From the NCBI GenBank assembly GCA_026983675.1, contig JALSTP010000146.1:1-44049 (forward strand): DNA of 44,049 nt. Reading direction: 5' to 3'. The notes below the pieces were generated by a model. That model made no database searches. It worked only from the letters and a program-made list of their open reading frames with translations, and was not told where the DNA came from. The position numbers and the translations under genes were made by a program. Source of the stretch: Sedimenticola sp. (lineage in GTDB: Bacteria > Pseudomonadota > Gammaproteobacteria > Chromatiales > Chromatiaceae). This document shows positions 8,390 through 16,464 of the stretch, in pieces; position 1 is the stretch's first letter; the number at the start of each line of letters is the position of its first letter.

Positions 8390-8815
8390 ATGTTACGCAT
8401 CAATTCGCATATTTCCGTTCCAGATGATGAAATCGAGATCAGCGGTATTCGGGCACAGGGGGCCGGGGGACAACATGTTAACAAGGCCTCCACAGCCGTG
8501 CATCTGCGTTTCGACATACGCCGATCCTCGCTGCCACAGACTTACAAAGATCGCCTGCTCAAACTCAATGACCGCCGCATCAACCAGAACGGTGTCGTCA
8601 TCATCAAGGCACAGCGCCGCCGCAGCCGCGAGAAGAACCGCCAGGAGGCACGACTACGCCTTGCCGAGTTGATCCGTGCCGCCATCACGCGGCAAAAAAA
8701 ACGTATTCCCACGCGTCCAACCTTCGCCTCACGGCAACGCCGTCTGGAGCGCAAGACACGGCAAGGCTACAAAAAGCGTCTGCGCAAGGGCATTCGAGGG
8801 GTTCCCGGATTGTGA
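8390..8815 (+). CDS. arfB: Alternative ribosome-rescue factor ArfB
   Basis: The 141-residue protein is a short release-factor homologue without codon-recognition domain 2. GAGGQHVNKAST at about residues 24-35 carries the GGQ motif that triggers peptidyl-tRNA hydrolysis. The Lys/Arg-rich C-terminus (RQRRLERKTRQGYKKRLRKG) is the tail that inserts in the empty mRNA channel of stalled ribosomes. The length is almost that of E. coli ArfB (YaeJ, 140). It is a single gene, divergent from rfbG, with a 164-nt spacer. Confidence 0.93.
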   Translation: MLRINSHISVPDDEIEISGIRAQGAGGQHVNKASTAVHLRFDIRRSSLPQTYKDRLLKLNDRRINQNGVVIIKAQRRRSREKNRQEARLRLAELIRAAITRQKKRIPTRPTFASRQRRLERKTRQGYKKRLRKGIRGVPGL

Positions 8816-8965
8816 ACACGATCACACTTCGCCTCATCCCCCACCCTATCTACGCCCGCTTCGTTTGACAGAGCCGCTCCCACTTAAAGATGGTTCCCTG
8901 AAGGTCGCTAAACTGACAGGAATTTCGATTCTGTCTGCCCAAACCAGCGATAAAAGGAGTTTTTG

Positions 8966-10426
8966 TTGAGCGCAACGCCACAAACCGTATCCGGAATAGA
9001 CCGCCGCAGAGACCCTCGCACGGACCTGCACCTCAATGTCATCCTGTTACAGGAGGGCCAGAGACCGCGTGGCTGCCGTGTCCTCAATGTGAGCAAAAGC
9101 GGAATGTTCCTCGAATGGTCAGATACACGTGACACGGGAAAGACGGCTGCCCAGCACTTCAAGCGGGGAGACGCCATCAAGATCCTCTTTTCGTTCCGTA
9201 CGGCGTCGGGAAGGAAGCACCTTGAACTCCCCTCCCAGGTCATGCGCACCGAAGGAAAGGGGATTGGCATCGCGTTTGATGAGCCGCAACAGGTCATCGA
9301 CGAGCTTGTTGGGAGCTTTGAAACGCAGGGTAAAACAAAGCCACGTATCGGGGCAGAGCAAACGTCACAGAATCCTGAACACGGCATCTTCAGCGACGAT
9401 GTCGACGCGCCCGATAACACGTCTCAAGACCCCATGAACAGCCGAAATGCGTTAACGGAGAACGACGACCCGATGGCTGCGTTCGACAGCCTGCCCGATA
9501 TCGATGACCCCCAAACCCCGGGCAACGTAACCTTCGATTATGGGGACGGGGGGGCGGAAAGCGGCATCGGCGAGGATCAGTTCGTAGAGGTCATATCTGA
9601 GCTTCATGCCGAACATCGCACGCTGGCGCGACGTCTATCCAAGGTCGGCCGCTTCATTGGCCTCCTGACCGCCGTCGTCGTTGCCGCCAATGGCTATTAC
9701 TTCTATGAAACCCACCGGCAGATATCCAGCCTGCAGGGACGCCTCGCGAAAACCGAAGAGAGTCTCGCCGCGCGTATCTCCACACCTGTCTCCGTCAACG
9801 TTCGCAAGGTCGATACAGGCAAGATCGCAGGCCAACTGGCGGCGCTGAACACGGCGGTTTCGCAGTTACGGGAGAAACTCGATCCGCTGGTGCGTCAGAC
9901 AGCAGCGCCGGCTGCCATTGTTTCTGCCCAACCACCCACCCCGACGCCTCACCAGGAACAAGGCCCTTTGTCAGCCGAAAAGCCTCTGGAGGATCCTCCG
10001 TCCAAGCCTGCTACCGCCAGGTCACCGATACACACCGTCGATCCCTCCACCCCGCCTGAGGGAAGCGGGAAGCCGGACACCGGGCAAGAAAAGGCACCGG
10101 CGGAGACGGCTTCGACGGCACAGGTTGCAGCTCGGTCTCCTACCCCCACGGTGGAGCGCCCCCCTTCCCGGCCGGCGCCGAAACAGTCAACAGGTCCGTG
10201 GGTCATCAATCTTCTGGCTCTGAAGCGCGAGAAGGCCGCCGAGCGGTTTGTTGCAAAGGCCAGACAACAGGGCATTTCCGTTGCGATGGACAAGGCGGAA
10301 GGCAAGAAGGGGACGTTCTGGCGACTGCGTATCGTGGGCTTCGGTTCAGCACGCGACGCAAAGAAGTATGCCGAAGAGATCACCCCGCGCCTCGGTCTGA
10401 AAAGCACGTGGATCAGCAAGCAGTAA
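8966..10426 (+). CDS. PilZ domain - transmembrane helix - SPOR domain protein
   Basis: A 486-residue protein starting at TTG 8966, 6 nt after AAGGAG. Residues about 12-112 form a PilZ domain: DRRRDPR supplies the RxxxR motif and LNVSKSG the (D/N)xSxxG motif that together bind cyclic di-GMP. An acidic linker follows, then one membrane helix at about 229-247 (FIGLLTAVVVAANGYYFY), a coiled-coil-like stretch, a long Pro/Thr/Ala-rich region (about 315-405) and a C-terminal SPOR domain (about 410-486). SPOR domains bind denuded septal peptidoglycan in the periplasm. The predicted topology puts PilZ in the cytoplasm and SPOR in the periplasm. This would couple cyclic di-GMP to the cell wall or division site, which is an inference. 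No operon partner is evident. Confidence 0.85.
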   Translation: MSATPQTVSGIDRRRDPRTDLHLNVILLQEGQRPRGCRVLNVSKSGMFLEWSDTRDTGKTAAQHFKRGDAIKILFSFRTASGRKHLELPSQVMRTEGKGIGIAFDEPQQVIDELVGSFETQGKTKPRIGAEQTSQNPEHGIFSDDVDAPDNTSQDPMNSRNALTENDDPMAAFDSLPDIDDPQTPGNVTFDYGDGGAESGIGEDQFVEVISELHAEHRTLARRLSKVGRFIGLLTAVVVAANGYYFYETHRQISSLQGRLAKTEESLAARISTPVSVNVRKVDTGKIAGQLAALNTAVSQLREKLDPLVRQTAAPAAIVSAQPPTPTPHQEQGPLSAEKPLEDPPSKPATARSPIHTVDPSTPPEGSGKPDTGQEKAPAETASTAQVAARSPTPTVERPPSRPAPKQSTGPWVINLLALKREKAAERFVAKARQQGISVAMDKAEGKKGTFWRLRIVGFGSARDAKKYAEEITPRLGLKSTWISKQ

Positions 10427-10432
10427 GGATTG

Positions 10433-10975
10433 TCAGCCCCCCATAAGATGCTGATAGAGGGTACGAAAGCGCCCTGAGTCCTCTGTGCCGAAGAGGGGGT
10501 CGTCCTCAGAAGGCACCCGCTCTTCGATGGATCGCCACGTGGTCTCATCCAGCATCTTCATGGCGCGTGGCAGCACCTCCTCATTCTCGACTTTCAAATG
10601 CTGCCTCTGCAATGACAGAAAATCACGCCCCGCGGTTTCCACCTCGTTCCGCGGAAACACGTCTCCATGCACGATGCCTTCAAGCATCTGACGAAACACC
10701 TTGGCCATTGCGCCCAATGTATCGTGCTGTTTCAGTAGCGCCTCGATAGCGGGACGATGTTCCGGATCCTGCTCCAGGATCGCCTTGAGCACCGTCTCCT
10801 CGGTGGGGTGGTGCACCTGTTCGGCATAGCCCTCGATGTATTCGAGCATTTCGCACATCAACTCGTAGACCGGCTCTTCACCTGCATGGAACTGGTCCAA
10901 TTGTTGTTCGAGCAGGTCCAGAAGGCGTGCGAGGTTATCGTGATCCTGCCTGAGGCGTCGCAATACCGGGTGCAT
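10433..10975 (-). CDS. Hemerythrin HHE domain protein
   Basis: The protein (180 residues from ATG 10975, with AGAGGAAA upstream) has a four-helix-bundle pattern with metal-ligand histidines: RQDHDNL at about 11, VHHPTEE at about 55, KQHDTLGAM at about 82, and RQHLKVENEEVL at about 128. These fit the HHE motifs that bind a di-iron centre in O2-, NO- or metal-sensing proteins. No membrane segment or signal peptide is present, so it is probably cytoplasmic. It lies 75 nt downstream of the K+ channel gene on the same strand and may share its transcript. Converging genes end 6 nt apart at 10426/10433. Its exact role (oxygen/NO handling or iron storage) cannot be decided. Confidence 0.82.
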   Translation of the reverse strand: MHPVLRRLRQDHDNLARLLDLLEQQLDQFHAGEEPVYELMCEMLEYIEGYAEQVHHPTEETVLKAILEQDPEHRPAIEALLKQHDTLGAMAKVFRQMLEGIVHGDVFPRNEVETAGRDFLSLQRQHLKVENEEVLPRAMKMLDETTWRSIEERVPSEDDPLFGTEDSGRFRTLYQHLMGG

Positions 10976-11050
10976 GGGTTTTCCTCTGAAACGGATGGCA
11001 AATCCACCGCCAGACACGTATTCCGCTGGTCGGCAATATACAGCATGTGG

Positions 11051-12763
11051 TCAGGCGCCGTGCCGGGACATCAGACGCTCCAGCGTCCGCCACACCCTTC
11101 CTTGCGGACGGCTCCCCCCTGTCATGATATAGGCCAATGCATGCTGATTTTGCAACGTCCATTCCATTTTTGATCGGGCGGCGTAATGGCCACAGAAAAG
11201 CAGGCGATCACCGATATGGAGCACCGTCTCTGCCGCCGGCAGAATCTGCCGTGCATTGTTGCTCTCGATCATCAGCGCGATACTCGGCAGGCGATTCTCG
11301 CGCTCGCGCGGATCCGCAAGCAGATGATGCAGCCTGACCGGCTGCCCCTCGGCAATGCACCGGCTCACCGCCAAGGCCTGCTCTTCTTCGATGCTGACCT
11401 CCCAGATCTCCGGTGTTGTCGTACTGGTGATGGCTGCGATCCGGCTGACCAGTTCGCAGGCCCAGCCCTCATCTTGATACTGAGCAAGCGAGATGAACTC
11501 GAAGAGCATGGGTGTCGCCAGCAATACCTGGATCTTGTTCGCGATAATGGAACTGGGGTGCATGACCATATTAGCCTGTACCGCCTCGAATATCGACTGA
11601 TTGTCCATCAGATTCTGCCGCGCCACGACGAACAGGCCCGCGTTCAACTGGCGCGCCGTCATGATGATGGAGAGGTTGTTGGCGTCGTTGTCGGTGCCCG
11701 CGACCAGCCCGGCAGCACGTTCGATCTGTGCCTGCTGCAGGGTTTCCGGTTCGGTCCCCACCCCCACCACACAGTCATCCAGCGAGATGCCGGTCAACGC
11801 CGGGTCGGCCTCGATCACGACGACCTCCAGTCCCTCCGCTCTCAGGCGCTTCAACACTGCCTTTCCAAACCGCCCATACCCACACAAAACCCACAATCCC
11901 TGTGCTGGCGGATAGACCGGTTCGGTGAGTTCCGAGTGGCTCAGACTGGTCAGCCAGTCATGCAACAGATAGAGCCCGGGCGACTGCAGGGCGGTGGCGA
12001 GATGACGGGCGAAGGTATCGAAAGGGTCGATGATGTAGTCGGTGCCAAAAGAGGCCATATTGGCCTCGATGTCATGCGAGTCGGCCCGGCAGATCACCCG
12101 GACTTCCGGATGCAGCAACTTGCTGGTGATGGCGATCTTGAGGTTCACCTCATTCTGGTTGGTCAGCGCCACGACCCCTGCGCAGAGCGGGTGCTTGAGC
12201 CCGGCTTCGAGCAGGTGAATCGGCCGGGCGGCATCGCCGCAGAGACCGGGCACGAACTGCCGCAGATTTTCCACTCCGAGCAGACTGACCCGCTCCTCAT
12301 CGATATCGACGACCACCGCATGCTGGTTGCGCTCGGTCAAGGTATTCACTAACGCGCTACCGGTTTCCCCATACCCGCACACAAGATAAAATTCCTCTCG
12401 CATCGCCTTGATTCGACGGGAAAAACGCTGCTCCGTCATGGCTTGGCGAAAAGTGGCGTCCTGCAACAGGGTCAAGACGTTGCCAATGGCATAGATCCAA
12501 ACCACCACGGTGATGTAGATGGAGACGATGACCCACATACGCTGGCCATCGGTGAATTCGTAGGGAAGTTCGCCAAAACCGATGGTGGTCGCCATGAAAC
12601 TGACGAAATAGAAGGCATGGAAAAAATCCATATGCCAGGGATGCCCCTGCGCATCCCGGCCCGGAATCAGCACCAGGCCCAGGATGGCGACGGCGTATAC
12701 CAGCACCAGCGAGATCAGTGGTCGCCGCATCCGCCGGAAGATGAGGAAGACAACGTTGTTCAC
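11051..12763 (-). CDS. Potassium channel with two RCK/TrkA-N domains
   Basis: The 570-residue protein begins with two membrane helices around a pore loop: TM1 about 15-35, pore helix and selectivity filter TTIGFGE at 59-65, TM2 about 75-100. The filter is the TVGYG signature in a TIGFG variant. Two Rossmann-type RCK domains follow, each beginning with a dinucleotide-binding loop: FYLVCGYGETGSAL at about 127 and LWVLCGYGRFGKAV at about 290. Tetrameric channels of this type let K+ pass and are gated by ligands on the RCK ring. The start is a GTG without a strong ribosome-binding site, 22 nt after the DUF6394-like gene, suggesting translational coupling. Confidence 0.87.
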   Translation of the reverse strand: MNNVVFLIFRRMRRPLISLVLVYAVAILGLVLIPGRDAQGHPWHMDFFHAFYFVSFMATTIGFGELPYEFTDGQRMWVIVSIYITVVVWIYAIGNVLTLLQDATFRQAMTEQRFSRRIKAMREEFYLVCGYGETGSALVNTLTERNQHAVVVDIDEERVSLLGVENLRQFVPGLCGDAARPIHLLEAGLKHPLCAGVVALTNQNEVNLKIAITSKLLHPEVRVICRADSHDIEANMASFGTDYIIDPFDTFARHLATALQSPGLYLLHDWLTSLSHSELTEPVYPPAQGLWVLCGYGRFGKAVLKRLRAEGLEVVVIEADPALTGISLDDCVVGVGTEPETLQQAQIERAAGLVAGTDNDANNLSIIMTARQLNAGLFVVARQNLMDNQSIFEAVQANMVMHPSSIIANKIQVLLATPMLFEFISLAQYQDEGWACELVSRIAAITSTTTPEIWEVSIEEEQALAVSRCIAEGQPVRLHHLLADPRERENRLPSIALMIESNNARQILPAAETVLHIGDRLLFCGHYAARSKMEWTLQNQHALAYIMTGGSRPQGRVWRTLERLMSRHGA

Positions 12764-12785
12764 GAGCCTGTCCCGGCGCCGCCAG

Positions 12786-13169
12786 TCAACGCCTCAGCAT
12801 GACTGTCTCGATGACCAGCAACACCACCGAAATCACGTTGGCCAGCATCGCGCCGCCGGCCAGGGAAACGACGCTCGCCATGACATCGGGCGTCAGGCCC
12901 GTCTCCGTGACATACTCGGCGGCCCCCCAGACGATGGTCGCCGCCAGCAGTTGCAGCACTGCCACCAGACTGGTCGCCAGCAGGACCGCTCCCATCTGCG
13001 TGCGGTCCCCGAACTTGAGGATGGTGGCCACGAGGTTCACGATCACCACCGCAAAGAGTTCATAACCATTGTGATGTGCAGGGTTATTGAATTCACCCAC
13101 GTAGAATCCGAAATTGAGCGTCAACGCCAGCACGATAAAGAAACCAAAAACGACCTTTTCCGGATTCAT
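12786..13169 (-). CDS. Small multi-pass membrane protein (DUF6394-like)
   Basis: This 127-residue protein is nearly all hydrophobic: helices at about 5-24, 38-53, 60-82 and 100-124. FGFYVGEFNNPAHHNGYELFAVV and LKFGDRTQMGAVLLATSLVA are distinctive; I recall this pattern from a family named DUF6394, of unknown function. ATG 13169 has AGGAGA 6 nt upstream. It is first in a likely operon with the K+ channel and perhaps the hemerythrin gene. A role as an accessory subunit or partner of the channel is inferred only from this arrangement. Confidence 0.7.
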   Translation of the reverse strand: MNPEKVVFGFFIVLALTLNFGFYVGEFNNPAHHNGYELFAVVIVNLVATILKFGDRTQMGAVLLATSLVAVLQLLAATIVWGAAEYVTETGLTPDVMASVVSLAGGAMLANVISVVLLVIETVMLRR

Positions 13170-13407
13170 TGCTATTCTCCTGGCCTGAAGTCTCTCGGGC
13201 GCGGCGCTGTATGAGTGGCCATGGCCACACCCGGCAGACCCCTGAATTCATGAACATTCCTGCCGCCATACCCTTTCGCGCGGGGAGTCGATCTTACCCC
13301 GCAATGGCAGTGGATTGCACCTGCGAGGCTTCGATCGATGCTGAGACGGCGGGCGTTCCTTCTTTCGGGGCACACGCGCCCAACACCGCGCCTCATATCT
13401 CACAATA

Positions 13408-13445
13408 GCCGAATTTATCTATATAATACAATATGTTATAAATGA
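13408..13445. promoter_or_regulatory. AT-rich promoter-like island
   Basis: A TATAAT hexamer occurs on the plus strand at 13422-13427, and the minus strand has TTGTAT 18 nt from TATTGT. The strong drop in GC compared with its surroundings suggests promoter DNA for one or both divergent operons. Neither strand has a near-consensus -35/-10 pair, so the assignment is weak. Confidence 0.3.
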
Positions 13446-13602
13446 ATCGCGTTACTCGTTGCATCTCCACATCCTGTCACAATCCATCTACGTCTGAAAT
13501 GCAGGCGCCGAGACGAACCCGGTTCACAAACTCCGCCCAGCCTACCTCACGACGCCACGAGATAGATGCAATGGGCGAGGAGCATTGTTAAGCTACTCCA
13601 GG

Positions 13603-13764
13603 AACCTGTCGGACTTAACGCGGAATCGGCTGCAAATCCTTGGGGAGCAATCTACTCAGCGTCTCGAATTCGTTACATGGGCCCACTCTTCGCCTCATTC
13701 GAGAAACGGATTGGATTCGCTCCTCATGAATTTTGCTGCCATCGGTCAAATCCGACAGGCTCCC
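13603..13764 (+). repeat. R1 repeat, full copy (MITE-like, about 162 bp)
   Basis: The copy begins GGAACCTGTCGGACTT and ends AAATCCGACAGGCTCCC, which are inverted relative to each other. Blocks TCGGCTGCAAATCC, TTCGCCTCAT and ATCGGTCAAA match the copy at 27836. It lies upstream of the symporter operon and could affect its transcription. Confidence 0.75.
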
Positions 13765-13876
13765 GGTCAGCGTGATCGCCTCCCCTGGCAATACGCAAGG
13801 ACAAAGGGTGGAGCCACGATCCCGCGCCTGATGCAATAAGAATCGATATAAATCAATCAACAAGGGGATCAACAAC

Positions 13877-14128
13877 ATGAACAGCGCCTCTGAATATTGG
13901 AAGGCGAACCTACGGCTGGTGATATTCTGCCTTGTCATATGGTTCGTCGTCTCGTACGTGTGCGGCATTCTGCTGGTCGAACCATTGAACAGCATTCGAC
14001 TTGGGGGATACAAGCTGGGTTTCTGGTTCGCCCAACAAGGTTCCATCTACACCTTCGTGGTCCTGATCTTTTTCTACGCCTGGCGCATGAATCGTCTCGA
14101 CCGCAAGTTCAACGTCCATGAAGACTGA
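13877..14128 (+). CDS. DUF4212 small subunit of solute symporter
   Basis: This 83-residue protein has two membrane helices (about 14-36 and 47-68) and the sequence YWKANLRLV near its start with FFYAWRMNRLDRKF near its end, typical of DUF4212 (small subunit of VC_2705-type sodium:solute symporters). AAGGGG precedes the ATG. It lies 12 nt before the large symporter gene, and the two subunits are normally made together. The small subunit is thought to assist the transporter; its mechanism is not shown by the sequence. Confidence 0.9.
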   Translation: MNSASEYWKANLRLVIFCLVIWFVVSYVCGILLVEPLNSIRLGGYKLGFWFAQQGSIYTFVVLIFFYAWRMNRLDRKFNVHED

Positions 14129-14140
14129 GGGGGCCGAATA

Positions 14141-15976
14141 ATGGATCTGCAAATACTCACTTACATCATCGTTGGCCTGACCTTTGCCATCTACATCGGC
14201 ATCGCCATCTGGTCCCGCGCCCGCAGCACCGGCGATTTCTATGTGGCCGGTAAAGGCGTCAACCCCATCGCCAATGGCATGGCCACCGCGGCCGACTGGA
14301 TGTCCGCAGCCTCCTTCATCTCCATGGCCGGCCTCATCGCCTTCAAGGGCTATGATGCCTCCGTGTACCTCATGGGCTGGACGGGGGGCTATGTCCTGCT
14401 TGCCATGCTGCTCGCACCCTACCTGCGCAAGTACGGTAAATTCACGGTGCCGGAGTTCATTGGCGACCGCTACTATTCCAAGACCGCCCGTATCGTGGCC
14501 GTGATCTGTCTGATTGTGGCCTCGCTGACCTACGTTATCGGCCAGATGAAGGGCATCGGCGTGGCCTTTTCCCGCTTCCTGGACACCCCTTATGATGTGG
14601 GTCTGTACATCGGCATGGGCATCGTGTTCTTCTACGCCGTGCTGGGCGGCATGAAGGGCATCACCTACACCCAGATCGCCCAGTATGTGGTGCTGATCTT
14701 CGCCTACACCGTGCCCGCCATCTTCATCTCGTTGCACCTCACTGGCGATGCCCTGCCCCAGACAGGACTCGGCGGCACCCTGACCGGCACCGACAGTTTC
14801 CTGCTGGACAAGCTGGACAAGATTCTGGTGGATCTGGGGTTCAACCCCTATACCGCACAGAAAGGGGGGACACTCAATATCTTTCTGTTGACCCTCTCGT
14901 TGATGATCGGCACGGCGGGACTCCCGCACGTCATCACCCGTTTCTTCACCGTTCCCCGGGTCAAGGACGCCCGTTCCTCCGCCGGCTGGGCACTGGTCTT
15001 CATCGCCATCCTGTACACCACGGCGCCCGCGGTGGGGGCCATGGCGTTCTACAACCTCGCCAAGACCGTGCAACCCGGACCCGTGAATGCACCGGACGGC
15101 GCCCTGCTCTACGAACAGAGGCCGCAGTGGTTCAAAAACTGGGAAACTACCGGTCTGCTGGCCTGGCGTGACAAAAATGGCGACGGCCGCATCCAGTACG
15201 CCCCGGGAAAAGCGTTTGCGGGTAAACCGAAGGTGAAAACCGATGCAAGCGGTAAACCCGTCATCGGTGACAATGGGGCGCCGGTCTACTTGAACCCACC
15301 CGCGGAAAGCAAAAATGAGCTCTATGTCGACCGCGACATCATGGTGCTGGCCAACCCGGAGATCGCCAATCTGCCCAACTGGGTCATTGCCCTGGTGGTG
15401 GCGGGGGGCTTGGCCGCGGCGCTCTCCACGGCGGCAGGACTGCTGCTGGCCATCGCCGCCGCCATCTCGCACGACATGTTGAAAGGCATCTTCGCCCCCG
15501 GCATTTCGGAGAAGACCGAACTCCTGGCAAGCCGCTTCGCCATGGGTGGCGCGGTGTTGCTGGCGGGGTATTTCGGACTGAATCCGCCGGGATTTGCCGC
15601 CCAGGTGGTGGCGCTGGCCTTCGGTCTCGCCGCCTCGTCGTTGTTTCCGGCGATCATGATGGGCATCTTCAACAAGCGCATCAACCGCACCGGCGCCATC
15701 CTCGGTATGCTCTCGGGCCTGACCATCACCCTGATCTATATCTTCTGGTATAAGGGGTGGTTCTTCCTGCCGGGTACCAACATGGCGCCCAATTCGCCGG
15801 ATCACTGGTTTCTCGGCATCTCGCCGGAGGCCTTTGGCGCGGTGGGCGCAGCGGTCAACTTCGCCGTGGCCTGGTTCGTTTCGCGCGCAACGGCGGAACC
15901 CCCGGAACATATCCAGCACCTGGTGGAGCACATCCGTGTCCCGCAGGCCGCAGGTGAAACCGGCAACAAACTGTGA
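14141..15976 (+). CDS. Sodium:solute symporter (acetate/organic-acid type)
   Basis: The 611-residue protein has the multi-helix layout of the solute:sodium symporter family. FYVAGKGVNPIANGMATAADWMS and ASFISMAGLIAF match the N-terminal family signature, and PHVITRFFTVP plus AAALSTAAGLLLAIAAAISHD are characteristic of ActP/VC_2705-type carriers. A hydrophilic insertion at about residues 310-410 (with DKNGDGRIQY, which looks like a calcium-binding loop) is found in this subfamily. Pairing with DUF4212 and closeness to a cNMP-CBS regulator, exonuclease and acs point to uptake of acetate or another short monocarboxylate. The substrate is inferred. A strong terminator follows 15 nt after the stop. 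Confidence 0.9.
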   Translation: MDLQILTYIIVGLTFAIYIGIAIWSRARSTGDFYVAGKGVNPIANGMATAADWMSAASFISMAGLIAFKGYDASVYLMGWTGGYVLLAMLLAPYLRKYGKFTVPEFIGDRYYSKTARIVAVICLIVASLTYVIGQMKGIGVAFSRFLDTPYDVGLYIGMGIVFFYAVLGGMKGITYTQIAQYVVLIFAYTVPAIFISLHLTGDALPQTGLGGTLTGTDSFLLDKLDKILVDLGFNPYTAQKGGTLNIFLLTLSLMIGTAGLPHVITRFFTVPRVKDARSSAGWALVFIAILYTTAPAVGAMAFYNLAKTVQPGPVNAPDGALLYEQRPQWFKNWETTGLLAWRDKNGDGRIQYAPGKAFAGKPKVKTDASGKPVIGDNGAPVYLNPPAESKNELYVDRDIMVLANPEIANLPNWVIALVVAGGLAAALSTAAGLLLAIAAAISHDMLKGIFAPGISEKTELLASRFAMGGAVLLAGYFGLNPPGFAAQVVALAFGLAASSLFPAIMMGIFNKRINRTGAILGMLSGLTITLIYIFWYKGWFFLPGTNMAPNSPDHWFLGISPEAFGAVGAAVNFAVAWFVSRATAEPPEHIQHLVEHIRVPQAAGETGNKL

Positions 15977-15991
15977 TCACAACCTGAAGCA

Positions 15992-16025
15992 GCAAGAAAG
16001 GCCCCGGACGGGGCCTTTCTTGCTT
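15992..16025 (+). terminator. Intrinsic terminator after symporter gene
   Basis: A perfect 14-bp stem, GCAAGAAAGGCCCC with GGGGCCTTTCTTGC, closes a GGAC loop and runs into CTTTAC. The T-rich stem arm and short T tract fit intrinsic termination. It may attenuate transcription between the symporter and the genes starting at 16036. Confidence 0.85.
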
Positions 16026-16035
16026 TACGACCCAT

Positions 16036-16464
16036 ATGAACAGACATCTAAAACTGGCCATCATGGTCGCCCCTTTCCTCGCCCTCGGCGGATTTATCGC
16101 GGCCAGCTATTTCGCTGCCGACAATGATCCGGGCAAACCCGCCCTGCCCCTGAGCGTCGAGGGTGACTGTCTTCCCCACGGCGAGGGATGCACGCTGAAA
16201 GGCATCAGGCTCGTCCTGAGGTTGCGTGTCGACCCGACGGACACACGTGCATTCACGGTCTCCGCGTCCCGCCCCCTCGAGGGCATCACGCTGCAGATTG
16301 TCGACGGTGAACGGCAACCGCCCCAGCAGCTGCATCAAGTGGACGCCCTGCACTGGCGCCTCGAGTTCCACGAATCGATCCCCTCATCCGCCAGGATTCG
16401 GATCGCCGCCGGCACCAGAAACGCAGTGTACTTTGGTGAGATATCCCTCGGGGGGTCCCAATGA
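16036..16464 (+). CDS. Small protein with N-terminal membrane anchor
   Basis: I do not recognise the family of this 142-residue protein. Residues about 7-26 (AIMVAPFLALGGFIAASYFA) form a signal anchor or uncleaved signal peptide. The remainder is hydrophilic with two Cys (GDCLPHGEGC), probably periplasmic, and beta-rich by its alternating pattern. It overlaps the start of the cNMP-CBS gene by ATGA, which implies translational coupling. Proteins of similar size and position occur between symporter and cNMP-CBS genes in related clusters. Its function is unknown. Confidence 0.65.
   Translation: MNRHLKLAIMVAPFLALGGFIAASYFAADNDPGKPALPLSVEGDCLPHGEGCTLKGIRLVLRLRVDPTDTRAFTVSASRPLEGITLQIVDGERQPPQQLHQVDALHWRLEFHESIPSSARIRIAAGTRNAVYFGEISLGGSQ

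Larger units (their letters stand above)
13170..13876. other. Intergenic region between divergent transport operons
   Basis: No gene was recognised in these 707 nt. The stretch holds an AT-rich island near 13408-13445 and an R1 repeat at 13603-13764. Short frames on either strand have neither family resemblance nor ribosome-binding sites. It must contain the promoters of both the K+ channel operon (minus) and the symporter operon (plus). Confidence 0.6.

Noticed and set aside
11186-12352. Plus-strand open frame opposite the K+ channel gene
   Set aside because: Composition is typical of an antisense shadow; the minus strand holds a complete channel with pore and RCK motifs.
13910-15931. Long open frame on the minus strand (673 codons) opposite the symporter
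   Set aside because: It is His/Gly/Asp-rich with no hydrophobic or domain pattern; the plus strand is a complete, well-conserved symporter, so this is a codon-bias shadow.
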